Source: Anaerolinea thermolimosa
GTDB lineage: Bacteria; Chloroflexota; Anaerolineae; Anaerolineales; Anaerolineaceae
NCBI RefSeq assembly: GCF_001050195.2
Contig: NZ_DF967966.1
Span: forward strand, 130,167 to 193,434
DNA: 63,268 nt
Reading direction: 5' to 3'
Shown here: piece by piece, positions 44,380-52,524 of the stretch
Numbering within the stretch: the stretch's first letter is position 1
How the letters are laid out: every line of letters starts with the position of its first letter
Translations under genes and position numbers: made by a program
Notes under the pieces: generated by a model
Told to the model about the DNA's origin: nothing
Database searches by the model: none
The model's input: the letters and a program-made list of their open reading frames with translations, nothing else

Positions 44380-45429
44380 ATGAAAGCCCGGGGCTGGTTG
44401 TTTCTCGGGTGGATGACTCTGGCAGTGGGGCTGCTGGCGGGGTGCGGTGAAAACCTTTCGCTCTCCAACCTGTTCACCCCCACCCCCAGCCCGTCGGTGA
44501 CTGCCACAGTTACCTTCTCACCTTCACCTGAACCCAGCCTCACAGATACCCCGCCGCCGCCCACGGCCACGCCTGCGCCCACGTTTACCCCCGAGCCCAG
44601 CGCTACGCCCACGCCGACTCTTACCCCAAGCGAAACCATCACTCCCGGGCCAAGCCCTACCCCCACCCGCACCCCTACGCGCACGCGCATTCCCACCCGC
44701 ACGCGCACTCCCACGCGCACGCCTACCATCACCCTCACTCCCACCATTACCAATACCCCCACTCCACCGCCACCGCGCCTGGGCATCCTGCGGCCGGGGC
44801 TTCTCTCCCGGGTGCTTTCGCCCATTCAGGCGGAGATCAACGCCATTCCTGGCGAGGACGGGGTGGTGCGGGTGGAATTGCTCGGTGAGGATGGGCGTAC
44901 CCTCTACCGGGAAGATTTCAATTATGTTCAATATCGCGGGCGTTCGATTTCTTTCTACCCCCAGATTCCGTATCAAATTGTAGCCATGGCCGAAACGGGC
45001 CGACTGCAGGTTTCAACACGCGACCGATTCGGGCGGCTCATGGATTGGATGTCGGTGGAGGTGGTGCTCATGCGCGTGGGTCGGGCGGAAATTTACCCCC
45101 CGGTCATCACCCAGCAGCCGTATCTGATACGCTTTCCTCAGGAAGGACAGCGGGTGCGCGGAGGTTCTCTACTGGTGAGCGGACTGGCAAGGCCGGTGAA
45201 CGAGTCGCCCATCGTGGTAGAATGTATTGCGGAAGATGGCCGGGTGGTGGCTTCTCAGCAGTTTACGGTAGCTCCACCAGGCGGAGATCAGAGCCACACT
45301 CCCTTTTTGCTGGAAATTCCCTACCGGGTAGAGTCCCCCACGCCGGTGCGCCTCACGTTTTATCAGGAAGACCCGCGCATTCCCGGGCTTGCTGCGCTTG
45401 CCTCGATGCAAGTCGTTCTTGAACCGTAA
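44380..45429 (+). CDS. Lipoprotein with long Thr/Pro linker
   Basis: A 349-residue predicted lipoprotein, lipobox LLAGC with Cys22. Residues about 30-130 are a low-complexity Thr/Pro stretch with TPTRTPTR-like repeats, a cell-surface linker common in Anaerolineae. The rest, about 135-349, forms beta-rich domains; GSLLVSGLARPVNESPIVVECIAEDG near 265 resembles an Ig-like Gmad2 domain. It may expose a binding or structural domain on the surface. No catalytic motif seen. It begins 1 nt after the LLM gene. Confidence 0.8.
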   Translation: MKARGWLFLGWMTLAVGLLAGCGENLSLSNLFTPTPSPSVTATVTFSPSPEPSLTDTPPPPTATPAPTFTPEPSATPTPTLTPSETITPGPSPTPTRTPTRTRIPTRTRTPTRTPTITLTPTITNTPTPPPPRLGILRPGLLSRVLSPIQAEINAIPGEDGVVRVELLGEDGRTLYREDFNYVQYRGRSISFYPQIPYQIVAMAETGRLQVSTRDRFGRLMDWMSVEVVLMRVGRAEIYPPVITQQPYLIRFPQEGQRVRGGSLLVSGLARPVNESPIVVECIAEDGRVVASQQFTVAPPGGDQSHTPFLLEIPYRVESPTPVRLTFYQEDPRIPGLAALASMQVVLEP

Positions 45430-45449
45430 AACCCAAAGGATGGTTGCCC

Positions 45450-45899
45450 ATGGAAAAGCCTTCACCAACTTTCTGGCGCGTGCTGGATACGGATTATCTT
45501 TCCACTTTTTCTGCTACCAGCATTGGCACCGTCTGGGGAATACTCGTGCTCTTTAAGATTTTCCGCTGGACTTTCCGCGATGAAACATTCTATTTGCTCT
45601 TTGCGGCGGGGGTCAGCGTGCTGGCGCTGGTGGTCATTCTGTGGCGCTTTTTGCGCATCCGACATCTTTTTGAGGTGGGGCAGGAAGTGCGTGCCAGGGT
45701 GGTGAGCGCATCTTTCTACCGCGACCGCGGGCGGGTGGTGGTTGAGTACGGGCAAAAGAAAGAAAAAGCCCGTGCGGTCTGCCATCTGCACACCAACCGG
45801 CGTACCCGAAAGATCCAACCTGGAGACTGGGTGACGCTTTTGGTGGACCCGGAGCATCCGCGCAGTACGGTGGTTCGCGAAGCCTACCTGGACGTTTGA
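45450..45899 (+). CDS. DUF3592-like membrane protein
   Basis: A 149-residue protein with two membrane segments (about 25-45 and 50-68), followed by a soluble beta domain with GQEVRARVVSASFYRDRG and PGDWVTLLVDPEHPRSTVV, as in DUF3592 proteins. Function is unknown. The start at 45450 has AAAGGA 9 nt upstream. Possibly cotranscribed with the lipoprotein gene 20 nt earlier. Confidence 0.75.
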   Translation: MEKPSPTFWRVLDTDYLSTFSATSIGTVWGILVLFKIFRWTFRDETFYLLFAAGVSVLALVVILWRFLRIRHLFEVGQEVRARVVSASFYRDRGRVVVEYGQKKEKARAVCHLHTNRRTRKIQPGDWVTLLVDPEHPRSTVVREAYLDV

Positions 45900-45935
45900 G
45901 AGGCGGGTGGTTGCCTGCTGCCCGGCCGTGAGAAA

Positions 45936-45951
45936 CGTGATTTTAATCACG
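45936..45951. promoter_or_regulatory. CRP/FNR-type operator candidate
   Basis: CGTGATTTTAATCACG is a perfect palindrome that matches GTGA-N6-TCAC, the core of CRP/FNR-family sites. Its centre is about 65 nt upstream of the expected start site of the copper operon, a distance used by class I activators. Confidence 0.55.
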
Positions 45952-45972
45952 GCGAATCATCTATCAATGATC

Positions 45973-46002
45973 TGATTCATCGTGTTACATTCCGTTTATA
46001 AT
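45973..46002 (+). promoter_or_regulatory. Promoter of the copper-handling operon
   Basis: Perfect TATAAT at 45997-46002 with only a weak -35 (TGATTC at 45973-45978, spacer 18), the form expected of an activator-dependent promoter. The start codon is 35 nt downstream. Confidence 0.6.
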
Positions 46003-46036
46003 AGGGTATCCCTGGAATACGGAGACACAGGAAACC

Positions 46037-47146
46037 ATGGATCCCCTTTGGATGGTGGCGCTGATCACCGGCCTGACTACAGGCGGTTTGAGTTGTATGC
46101 TCGTGCAGGGCGGGCTGTTGACCACTTCGCTCGCCAGCCAGCTGGAAGCCGAACTGCGTACCCGGAAACCCGCTCGCTCGGGCCAGGGAACGCGGGGTTC
46201 TGCCGCGGGGCGCAACCTTTTACAGCCCATTCTCCTGTTTTTGGGAGCAAAGCTGTTTGCCTATACAGTGCTGGGGTTTGCCCTGGGAGCGCTGGGTTCG
46301 GTGCTTTCGCTCACGCCCGGGATGCGCGGGGCACTTCAGATTGCGATTGGCATCTTTATGGTGGGCAATGCCCTGCGTATGCTTCAGGTGCATCCGGTTT
46401 TCCGGTATTTCAACCTCGAGCCGCCCGCGCGGGTAACCCGCGCTCTGCGCAGAAAGTCCAAACAGGCCACCGGGCTGACTCCGCTGGTGCTCGGAGCGAT
46501 GACAGTGCTCATTCCCTGCGGGGTGACTCAGTCGATGATGGCGCTGGCCATGGGGACGGGCAGCCCTCTGCTGGGGGCGGGCATCCTCTTTGCGTTTACG
46601 CTGGGCGCCAGTCCGGTTTTCTTCGGGCTTACTTACCTTGCCATGCGCCTGGGGGCACTGCTGGAGAAGAACTTCGCCCGGGTGGCTGCCGCCGGGTTGA
46701 TCCTGCTGGGACTCTGGACGCTGGATGGCGGGTTGAACCTGGTGGGTTCGCCGGTGTCGCTTTCACGCCTGCCGCGCATGGTGGCCGAGGCCGTTTCGCC
46801 GGGGACAGGCCTGCAGTCCTTTTCAGCCTCTGGCGACGGGGGGATTTCTCCCTTCGCCCGGCAGGACGCGGTCCCCGTTTCGGATAAAATCACCATTGAG
46901 GTGGGTGACAACGGCTACACCCCCGACCGGGTGCGGGCTCCGGCCAACCAGCCCGTCCAGCTCCAGCTGGTTACCCGGGGAACCTATTCGTGTTCGCGGG
47001 CGTTCCTGATCCCATCGCTTGATCTCTCAGCTCTCTTGCCTGCCAGGGGCGTCGAGACGCTGGATATTCCCCCTCAAAAGCCCGGTACCCGCCTGCAGTT
47101 CACCTGCTCGATGGGGATGTTCACCGGGGTGATTACCTTTCAATAG
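46037..47146 (+). CDS. SafE/TauE-like membrane protein fused to a cupredoxin domain
   Basis: A 369-residue fusion. Residues about 1-245 form the six-segment SafE/cytochrome-biogenesis-type transporter domain with GLSCMLVQGG and the internal IPCGVTQSMMALAMGTGSP motif. Residues about 285-369 form a cupredoxin-like domain with possible copper ligands in GTYSCSRAFLIP and FTCSMGMFTG. With the HMA chaperone gene 10 nt downstream it probably moves or stores copper at the membrane (inference). A polar linker of about 40 residues joins the domains. No clear ribosome site beyond GGAGA. Confidence 0.85.
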   Translation: MDPLWMVALITGLTTGGLSCMLVQGGLLTTSLASQLEAELRTRKPARSGQGTRGSAAGRNLLQPILLFLGAKLFAYTVLGFALGALGSVLSLTPGMRGALQIAIGIFMVGNALRMLQVHPVFRYFNLEPPARVTRALRRKSKQATGLTPLVLGAMTVLIPCGVTQSMMALAMGTGSPLLGAGILFAFTLGASPVFFGLTYLAMRLGALLEKNFARVAAAGLILLGLWTLDGGLNLVGSPVSLSRLPRMVAEAVSPGTGLQSFSASGDGGISPFARQDAVPVSDKITIEVGDNGYTPDRVRAPANQPVQLQLVTRGTYSCSRAFLIPSLDLSALLPARGVETLDIPPQKPGTRLQFTCSMGMFTGVITFQ

Positions 47147-47156
47147 GGCGAGGCGA

Positions 47157-47369
47157 ATGATGGTGAAGAAAACCTTTGTCATTTCAGATATGCACTGCGC
47201 TAACTGTGTCATGCGCCTGGAAGGGTTGGAAGATGACCTGCCGGGCATCCGGTACATCCGGGGGAGTTATCACCGCCAGACTCTGGAAGTGGAGTTCGAC
47301 GAAACACAGTTAAGCGAGGAACAGCTGCGCGCAGCCATTGCCCGGCTGGGATATACTGCGCAGGCGTAG
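47157..47369 (+). CDS. HMA-domain copper chaperone
   Basis: A 70-residue heavy-metal-associated domain protein with the metal site MHCANC (Cys14, Cys17 region) after VISDMHC. It would bind Cu(I) and exchange it with a partner such as the cupredoxin-bearing protein encoded just upstream. Whole protein is one ferredoxin-like domain ending in ARLGYTAQA. GAGGCGA precedes the start. Confidence 0.92.
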   Translation: MMVKKTFVISDMHCANCVMRLEGLEDDLPGIRYIRGSYHRQTLEVEFDETQLSEEQLRAAIARLGYTAQA

Positions 47370-47566
47370 CGCCATTTTTTAAGTTTTGGGGGTTTCACCT
47401 TCAGGTATAATGAGCCCTCGCACCACGGGTGCGTCTGGATCGAAAAATCACCCATTTTCTAATCAGGCTTACAGGCCAACATGATTATAATGAGCTTATC
47501 GAGAGAGGCAGAGCACTCTGCCGCTGATGGTCTGATCCTGCCTTCCGAACTCAGGGGCACAACCCG
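47370..47566 (+). promoter_or_regulatory. dnaE upstream region with two repeated -10 boxes
   Basis: The 10-mer TATAATGAGC occurs twice, at 47406-47415 and 47486-47495, 80 nt apart. The first has TTTTGG at 16 nt as a fair -35; the second has no clear -35. Together they suggest tandem promoters for dnaE. No ribosome site of note precedes the ATG at 47567. Confidence 0.55.
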
Positions 47567-50500
47567 ATGACGTCCTTCGTGCATTTACACGTCCACTCTC
47601 AATACTCCCTGCTCGATGGCTTCTCTGACCTGAAGAAGCTGACCGCGCGCGCCAAAGAACTGGGGATGCCTGCTGTGGCTCTCACCGACCACGGTACGAT
47701 GTTCGGGGTGATCGAATTCTACAACGCCGCGCTTGCCAGCGGGGTGAAGCCGATCATCGGGCTGGAAGGCTATATGGCCGCCCGCGGGATGAAAGATCGC
47801 GACGCCCGGCTGGATAAACAGTCGAGCCATTTGCTGCTTCTGGCATATAACCAGACGGGCTACCAGAACCTGCTGAAAATTGCCAGCGCCGCACAGCTGG
47901 AGGGGTTCTACTACTACCCGCGTATCGATCACGATTTCCTGGCGACTCACAGTGAGGGGTTGATCTGCACCACGGGGTGCCTCTCGGCAGAGGTGCCGCG
48001 CATGATCCGCGAAAAAGGCCCCGAAGAGGCTACCCGGTTGCTGGACTGGTATTACGAGGTCTTTGGCGCAGAAAACTTCTTCTTTGAATTACAGGAACAC
48101 GCCATTCCTGAATTGCAGGAAGTGAACCGGGCGCTGATGCAACTGGGGAAACGTTATCGGGCGCGCTATATTGCCACCAACGATGTGCATTACATCCAGC
48201 CGGAAGATGCCCGCCTTCAGGACATTCTGCTGTGCATTCAAACGGGCAACCTTCTCACCGAAGCCAACCGCATGCGCATGAGTGTGGATAGCTTTTATCT
48301 GCGCCCGCCCGAAGAAATGGCGCGTTTGTTCGCCGAGGTGCCCGAGGCGCTCAGCAATACTCTGTTGATTGCCGAGCGCTGTAATGTGGATCTTTCCAAC
48401 AAGGGGTATCATCTGCCGCGCTTTCCGGTGCCTGAGGGTCACACGGCCGAGACTTACCTGCGGGAATTATGCGAAGCAGGCCTGAAGCGGCGCTTTGGTG
48501 AACGCGCCGGTGACCCTGAGGTGCGCCAGCGGTTGGATTATGAGCTGAGCGTCATTCACCAGATGGGCTTTGATGCCTACTTCCTCATCGTCTGGGATCT
48601 GTGCCGCGAAGCCACCCGGCGGGGCATCTGGTACAACGCGCGCGGGTCGGCAGCCGGATCGCTGGTGGCCTACACCCTCAATATCACCCTGGTGGAGCCG
48701 ATCCATCACGGGCTGATCTTTGAACGCTTCCTGAACCCGGGGCGTATTTCCATGCCCGATATTGACCTGGACTTTCAGGATGACCGCCGCCCTGAGATGC
48801 TCGAATATACCGCGCGCAAATATGGCGATGACCGGGTGGCGCAGATCATCACGTTTGGCACGCTGGGCGCGCGCGCGGCCATTCGCGATGTGGGCAGAGT
48901 GATGGATATTCCCCTGACAGAAGTAGACCGGGTGAGCAAGCTCATCCCGAACATCCCCGGCAAGCCGGTGAGTGTGAAGGATGCTCTTGAGCAGGTGCCT
49001 GAGCTGAAGAAAATCTATGATGAACAGGATTACCTGCGCACCTTGATCGATACGGCGGCCAAAATGGAAGGGGTGGTGCGGAATGCCGGTACCCATGCGG
49101 CGGGAGTGGTCATCAGCGATGAGCCGGTGATTAACTATATTCCGTTGCACCGCCCTACCGGCAACGCCGATGAGAGTTCGCCGATCAAGACGGTCACTCA
49201 GTTTGAGATGTCGATCATCGAATCGCTGGGGCTGCTCAAGGTGGATTTCCTCGGGCTGGCAACGCTCACCATCATGCAGCGCGCCTGCGACCTGATTGAA
49301 AAACGCCACGGGGTGCATTACGATCTGAGCACCATTCCCATCGATGACCCGGAAACGTTCGAATTTCTCAGCCAGGGGCACACCGCAGGGGTCTTCCAGC
49401 TGGAAGGCACGGGGATGACGCGTTTTCTGGTGCAGATGCGTCCGCGCAACCTCGATCATGTGATCGCGATGGTGGCGCTTTACCGCCCTGGACCGCTGGA
49501 GTTCATTCCCACCTACATTCGGCGCATGCACGGTGAAGAGCCGGTGAAATACCTGCATGAAAAGCTGGAGCCGATCTTCCGTGAGACGTACGGCATTCCG
49601 GTTTACCAGGAACAGATCATGCGCGCCGCGGTTGATCTGGCGGGCTACACCCTTTCGGAATCGGATGAGCTGCGCAAGGCAATCGCCAAAAAGCAGAAGG
49701 ATAAACTGGTCAAACACCAGGAGAAGTTTGTTAAAGGGGCGGTTGAGCGGGGCATACCCCGCGAGACGGCAGAAGCCATCTTCGCCGAGTGGGAAGAATT
49801 CGCCCGGTACGGGTTCAATAAATCGCACGCGGCCGATTACGGCGTGATCGCCGTGCAGACGGCTTACCTGAAAACCCACTTCACGGTTGAATATATGACC
49901 GCCCTTCTCTCGGCCTCCAAGAACGATTCGGCCAAGGTGGCGTTTTATGTGGCCGATTGCCGCAGTATGGGCATCCCCGTCCTCCCGCCGGATATCAACA
50001 CCAGCGGGTATGATTTCACCATTGAAGATCTGCCGGACGGCAAGAGCGCCATTCGTTTTGGGTTGGGGGCGGTGAAGAACGTCGGTCAGGGGCCGGTAGA
50101 CCTGATTTTGCAGGCGCGTGAAGAGGGTGGGGCTTTTACCTCGCTTCACGATTTCGCTTTGCGGGTGGATCTGCGGGCAGTCGGGAAACGTGCCCTGGAA
50201 TGTCTGATCAAAGTGGGAGCGCTGGACCGTTTTGCTTCACGGCGCGCCCTGCTGGAAGCTCTGGACCAGATTCTGGCGGTCAGCGCCAGCCATTTCCGCG
50301 CGTTGCAGAGCGGCCAGCTGAGCATTTTTGGTAGCCTCGGTGGAGAGGTCGATTCGATCTCCCTGCCGTCCTTCAGTGCCTCTACCGATAGCCGTGAACA
50401 GCTCGAATGGGAGCGGGAATTAATCGGCCTGTATGTTTCAGATCATCCGCTCAACCCGTATCTGCCGGTGTTACGCCAGCGGGTGACCCATTTTTCCGCC

Positions 50501-51457
50501 CAGCTGCACGAGGCCCCCAACCGTGCCTCGGTGACGGTGGCCGGGATGGTGACCCGTTTTCGCAACCACCAGACCAAGAAAGGCGATACGATGGGCTTCG
50601 TCACCCTGGAGGATTTTCAGGGAAATATTGAGCTGGTGATTTTCCCCAAAGCCTGGGAAAAATACCATACGCTGGTGCAACCTGATGCCGTGCTGATCGC
50701 CGAAGGCAAGGTAGACCAGGAGGGAGCCGACCCCAAGGTGCTGGTGGATAAGCTGAGCGAGGTGCCGCTCGAGGAACAAAACCTGGCAGGTGAGGAACCG
50801 CTCTTCCTGCCCTCGAACGGTTTTGCAGTGGACGAAGAAGAAAACCCCGCTCCGGAGGAGGAAGAACCGTACCCGGTTCCCGCTGTGACCGGTGAAACCC
50901 ACCGTGTGGCCGAACCCTCTCCGGTCTCTGCTCCCTATCAGCCGGTGGATGATCTGGTGCCGCCGGAAGAACCGCCGGATTGGGAACAGTACCTCCCCGG
51001 CTGGTCGGCCCCGGTAGATACCCCGCCGCCCGCTCCGCAGAAGGATGAGAAACCGGCTGTGGAGCAGAAGATGGCCCCAGAACCGCTGGCGCCTTCCAGA
51101 GCCGCGGCGCTGCAGGGGTTGGAACAACGGGTGATGGGGCAACCCCCGCCGCCGATCCTCGCGCCGACCATTCTGCCGGTGGTGGACCCTGAGAGTGATG
51201 AGCCGCGGATGGTGGTGGTGGTGCTTCACGCGACGGGTGACCGCGAGCGCGACGTGCGGCGCTTGAAGATGGTCTACGGGCGGTTGCGCTCCTTCCCCGG
51301 GCACGATCGGTTTGCGTTCCTCATCTGTGAGGGGAGTCGCCGCTATCAGCTGGAGTTTCCCAATGACTCTACTGGCATTTCGCCGCTGCTGCTCCAGAAA
51401 CTGGCCGAGCTGGTGGGCGAGGAAAATGTGCGCATCACCCCGTTGCGCATTCATTAG
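47567..51457 (+). CDS. dnaE: DNA polymerase III alpha subunit
   Basis: Replicative polymerase, 1296 residues. PHP domain at the N-terminus with HLHVHSQYSLLDG and LTDHGTMFG, whose metal residues are kept. Palm catalytic aspartates at Asp400 and Asp402 in MPDIDLDFQDDRR; third Asp in LLKVDFLGLATL. Then helix-hairpin-helix and OB-fold (VTVAGMVTRFRNHQTKKGDTMGF). After about residue 1065 there is an acidic, Pro-rich linker of some 130 residues not usual in DnaE, followed by a C-terminal domain VVVLHATGDRERDVRRLKMVY. pfkA follows after 30 nt. Confidence 0.97.
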   Translation: MTSFVHLHVHSQYSLLDGFSDLKKLTARAKELGMPAVALTDHGTMFGVIEFYNAALASGVKPIIGLEGYMAARGMKDRDARLDKQSSHLLLLAYNQTGYQNLLKIASAAQLEGFYYYPRIDHDFLATHSEGLICTTGCLSAEVPRMIREKGPEEATRLLDWYYEVFGAENFFFELQEHAIPELQEVNRALMQLGKRYRARYIATNDVHYIQPEDARLQDILLCIQTGNLLTEANRMRMSVDSFYLRPPEEMARLFAEVPEALSNTLLIAERCNVDLSNKGYHLPRFPVPEGHTAETYLRELCEAGLKRRFGERAGDPEVRQRLDYELSVIHQMGFDAYFLIVWDLCREATRRGIWYNARGSAAGSLVAYTLNITLVEPIHHGLIFERFLNPGRISMPDIDLDFQDDRRPEMLEYTARKYGDDRVAQIITFGTLGARAAIRDVGRVMDIPLTEVDRVSKLIPNIPGKPVSVKDALEQVPELKKIYDEQDYLRTLIDTAAKMEGVVRNAGTHAAGVVISDEPVINYIPLHRPTGNADESSPIKTVTQFEMSIIESLGLLKVDFLGLATLTIMQRACDLIEKRHGVHYDLSTIPIDDPETFEFLSQGHTAGVFQLEGTGMTRFLVQMRPRNLDHVIAMVALYRPGPLEFIPTYIRRMHGEEPVKYLHEKLEPIFRETYGIPVYQEQIMRAAVDLAGYTLSESDELRKAIAKKQKDKLVKHQEKFVKGAVERGIPRETAEAIFAEWEEFARYGFNKSHAADYGVIAVQTAYLKTHFTVEYMTALLSASKNDSAKVAFYVADCRSMGIPVLPPDINTSGYDFTIEDLPDGKSAIRFGLGAVKNVGQGPVDLILQAREEGGAFTSLHDFALRVDLRAVGKRALECLIKVGALDRFASRRALLEALDQILAVSASHFRALQSGQLSIFGSLGGEVDSISLPSFSASTDSREQLEWERELIGLYVSDHPLNPYLPVLRQRVTHFSAQLHEAPNRASVTVAGMVTRFRNHQTKKGDTMGFVTLEDFQGNIELVIFPKAWEKYHTLVQPDAVLIAEGKVDQEGADPKVLVDKLSEVPLEEQNLAGEEPLFLPSNGFAVDEEENPAPEEEEPYPVPAVTGETHRVAEPSPVSAPYQPVDDLVPPEEPPDWEQYLPGWSAPVDTPPPAPQKDEKPAVEQKMAPEPLAPSRAAALQGLEQRVMGQPPPPILAPTILPVVDPESDEPRMVVVVLHATGDRERDVRRLKMVYGRLRSFPGHDRFAFLICEGSRRYQLEFPNDSTGISPLLLQKLAELVGEENVRITPLRIH

Positions 51458-51487
51458 ATCATTCTGCATTCTTTTGAGGAGGAAGCC

Positions 51488-52468
51488 ATGTTTCGCTCCA
51501 ACATTCATACAATCGGTGTTATGACTTCGGGGGGAGATTCACCGGGGATGAACCCCGGCATTCGGGCTGTGGTGCGCGCAGGCCTGGCGAATGGGTTGCG
51601 GGTGATTGGCATTGAAGACGGGTACGAAGGATTGCTCAATGCGCGCTTCAAGGAACTCGGCGCGCGCGATGTGGGGGGAATCCTGCAGCGCGGCGGTACG
51701 TTCCTGCGCACTGCACGGAGCATGGAATTCAAAACCCCGGAAGGCCAGCGCAAAGCCATTCGCAACCTCAACAATGCCGGGATCGATGCGCTGGTGATCC
51801 TGGGTGGAGATGGCTCGCTCACCGGTGGAATGGCGCTGGCCGCCCAGGGGGTTCCGGTGGTGGGTATTCCGGCCTCGATTGACAATGACATTTTCGGCAC
51901 CGATATGTGCATCGGGGTGGATACGGCGCTCAATACCATTGTGGATGCCATCAATAAACTGCGCGACACCGCCTCTTCGCACAACCGGGCTTTCCTGGTG
52001 GAGACAATGGGGCGCCACTGTGGTTACCTGGCGGTGCAGGCAGGCATTATTACCGGCGCGGAAATGGTGGTGGTGCCCGAGTTTGAGACCCCCTTTGAAG
52101 AGGTGGCCACCGCAGTGGACGAAGCGTATAAGCGTGGGAAGCTCCACTGTATCATTGTGGTGGCGGAAGGCGCTAAACTGAACGCGACCGAGCTGGCGCA
52201 AAAGCTGGAAGAAATGAAGCTGGGGTTCGATACCCGTGTGACCGTGCTCGGGCATGTTCAGCGCGGCGGGAAACCGACGGCCTTTGATCGCTTCCTGGCC
52301 ACCCGTTTTGGTGTAAAGGCGGTTGAATTTCTGCTGAGTGGGCAAACCGGGGTGATGACCGGCCTGGACGGGCGTGAGATTGTGCCCGTACCGCTTTCCC
52401 AGGTGGTCTCTCGCCCGCGCACGCTCAGCGAAGAATATATGAAGATGGCGCGGATGCTGGCGCGATGA
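51488..52468 (+). CDS. pfkA: 6-phosphofructokinase
   Basis: Phosphorylates fructose 6-phosphate in glycolysis, 326 residues. GVMTSGGDSPGMNPGIRA at the N-terminus, GGDGSLTGG near 105 and PASIDNDIFGTD near 124 are seen. GGDGS, rather than GGDD, and the absence of a Lys in the PxxIDND loop favour ATP over pyrophosphate as donor. ETMGRHCG and GHVQRGG follow. The ribosome site GAGGAGG lies 5 nt before the ATG. A strong terminator follows directly. Confidence 0.95.
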   Translation: MFRSNIHTIGVMTSGGDSPGMNPGIRAVVRAGLANGLRVIGIEDGYEGLLNARFKELGARDVGGILQRGGTFLRTARSMEFKTPEGQRKAIRNLNNAGIDALVILGGDGSLTGGMALAAQGVPVVGIPASIDNDIFGTDMCIGVDTALNTIVDAINKLRDTASSHNRAFLVETMGRHCGYLAVQAGIITGAEMVVVPEFETPFEEVATAVDEAYKRGKLHCIIVVAEGAKLNATELAQKLEEMKLGFDTRVTVLGHVQRGGKPTAFDRFLATRFGVKAVEFLLSGQTGVMTGLDGREIVPVPLSQVVSRPRTLSEEYMKMARMLAR

Positions 52469-52474
52469 GGGATT

Positions 52475-52513
52475 AAAAAGCCCCTGAAGGTTTTGGCCTT
52501 CAGGGGCTTTTTT
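52475..52513. terminator. Bidirectional terminator between pfkA and lysS
   Basis: AGCCCCTGAAGG (52479-52490) and CCTTCAGGGGCT (52497-52508) form a 12-bp stem, with A-run on one side and T-run on the other, able to end transcription from both convergent genes. Confidence 0.95.
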
Positions 52514-52524
52514 CGTCCATGCTA

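Noticed and set aside
44480-44770. Repeats resembling a tandem array
   Set aside because: They are degenerate Thr/Pro codons of a lipoprotein linker, without regular repeat and spacer lengths, so not CRISPR.
43473-44825. 450-codon minus-strand frame with Val/Gly repeats
   Set aside because: It is the complement of the Thr/Pro linker of the lipoprotein and of the LLM gene; the repeats are the linker read backwards.
48467-50149. 560-codon open frame on the minus strand opposite dnaE
   Set aside because: Shadow of dnaE codon usage; His/Arg-rich sequence with no motif.
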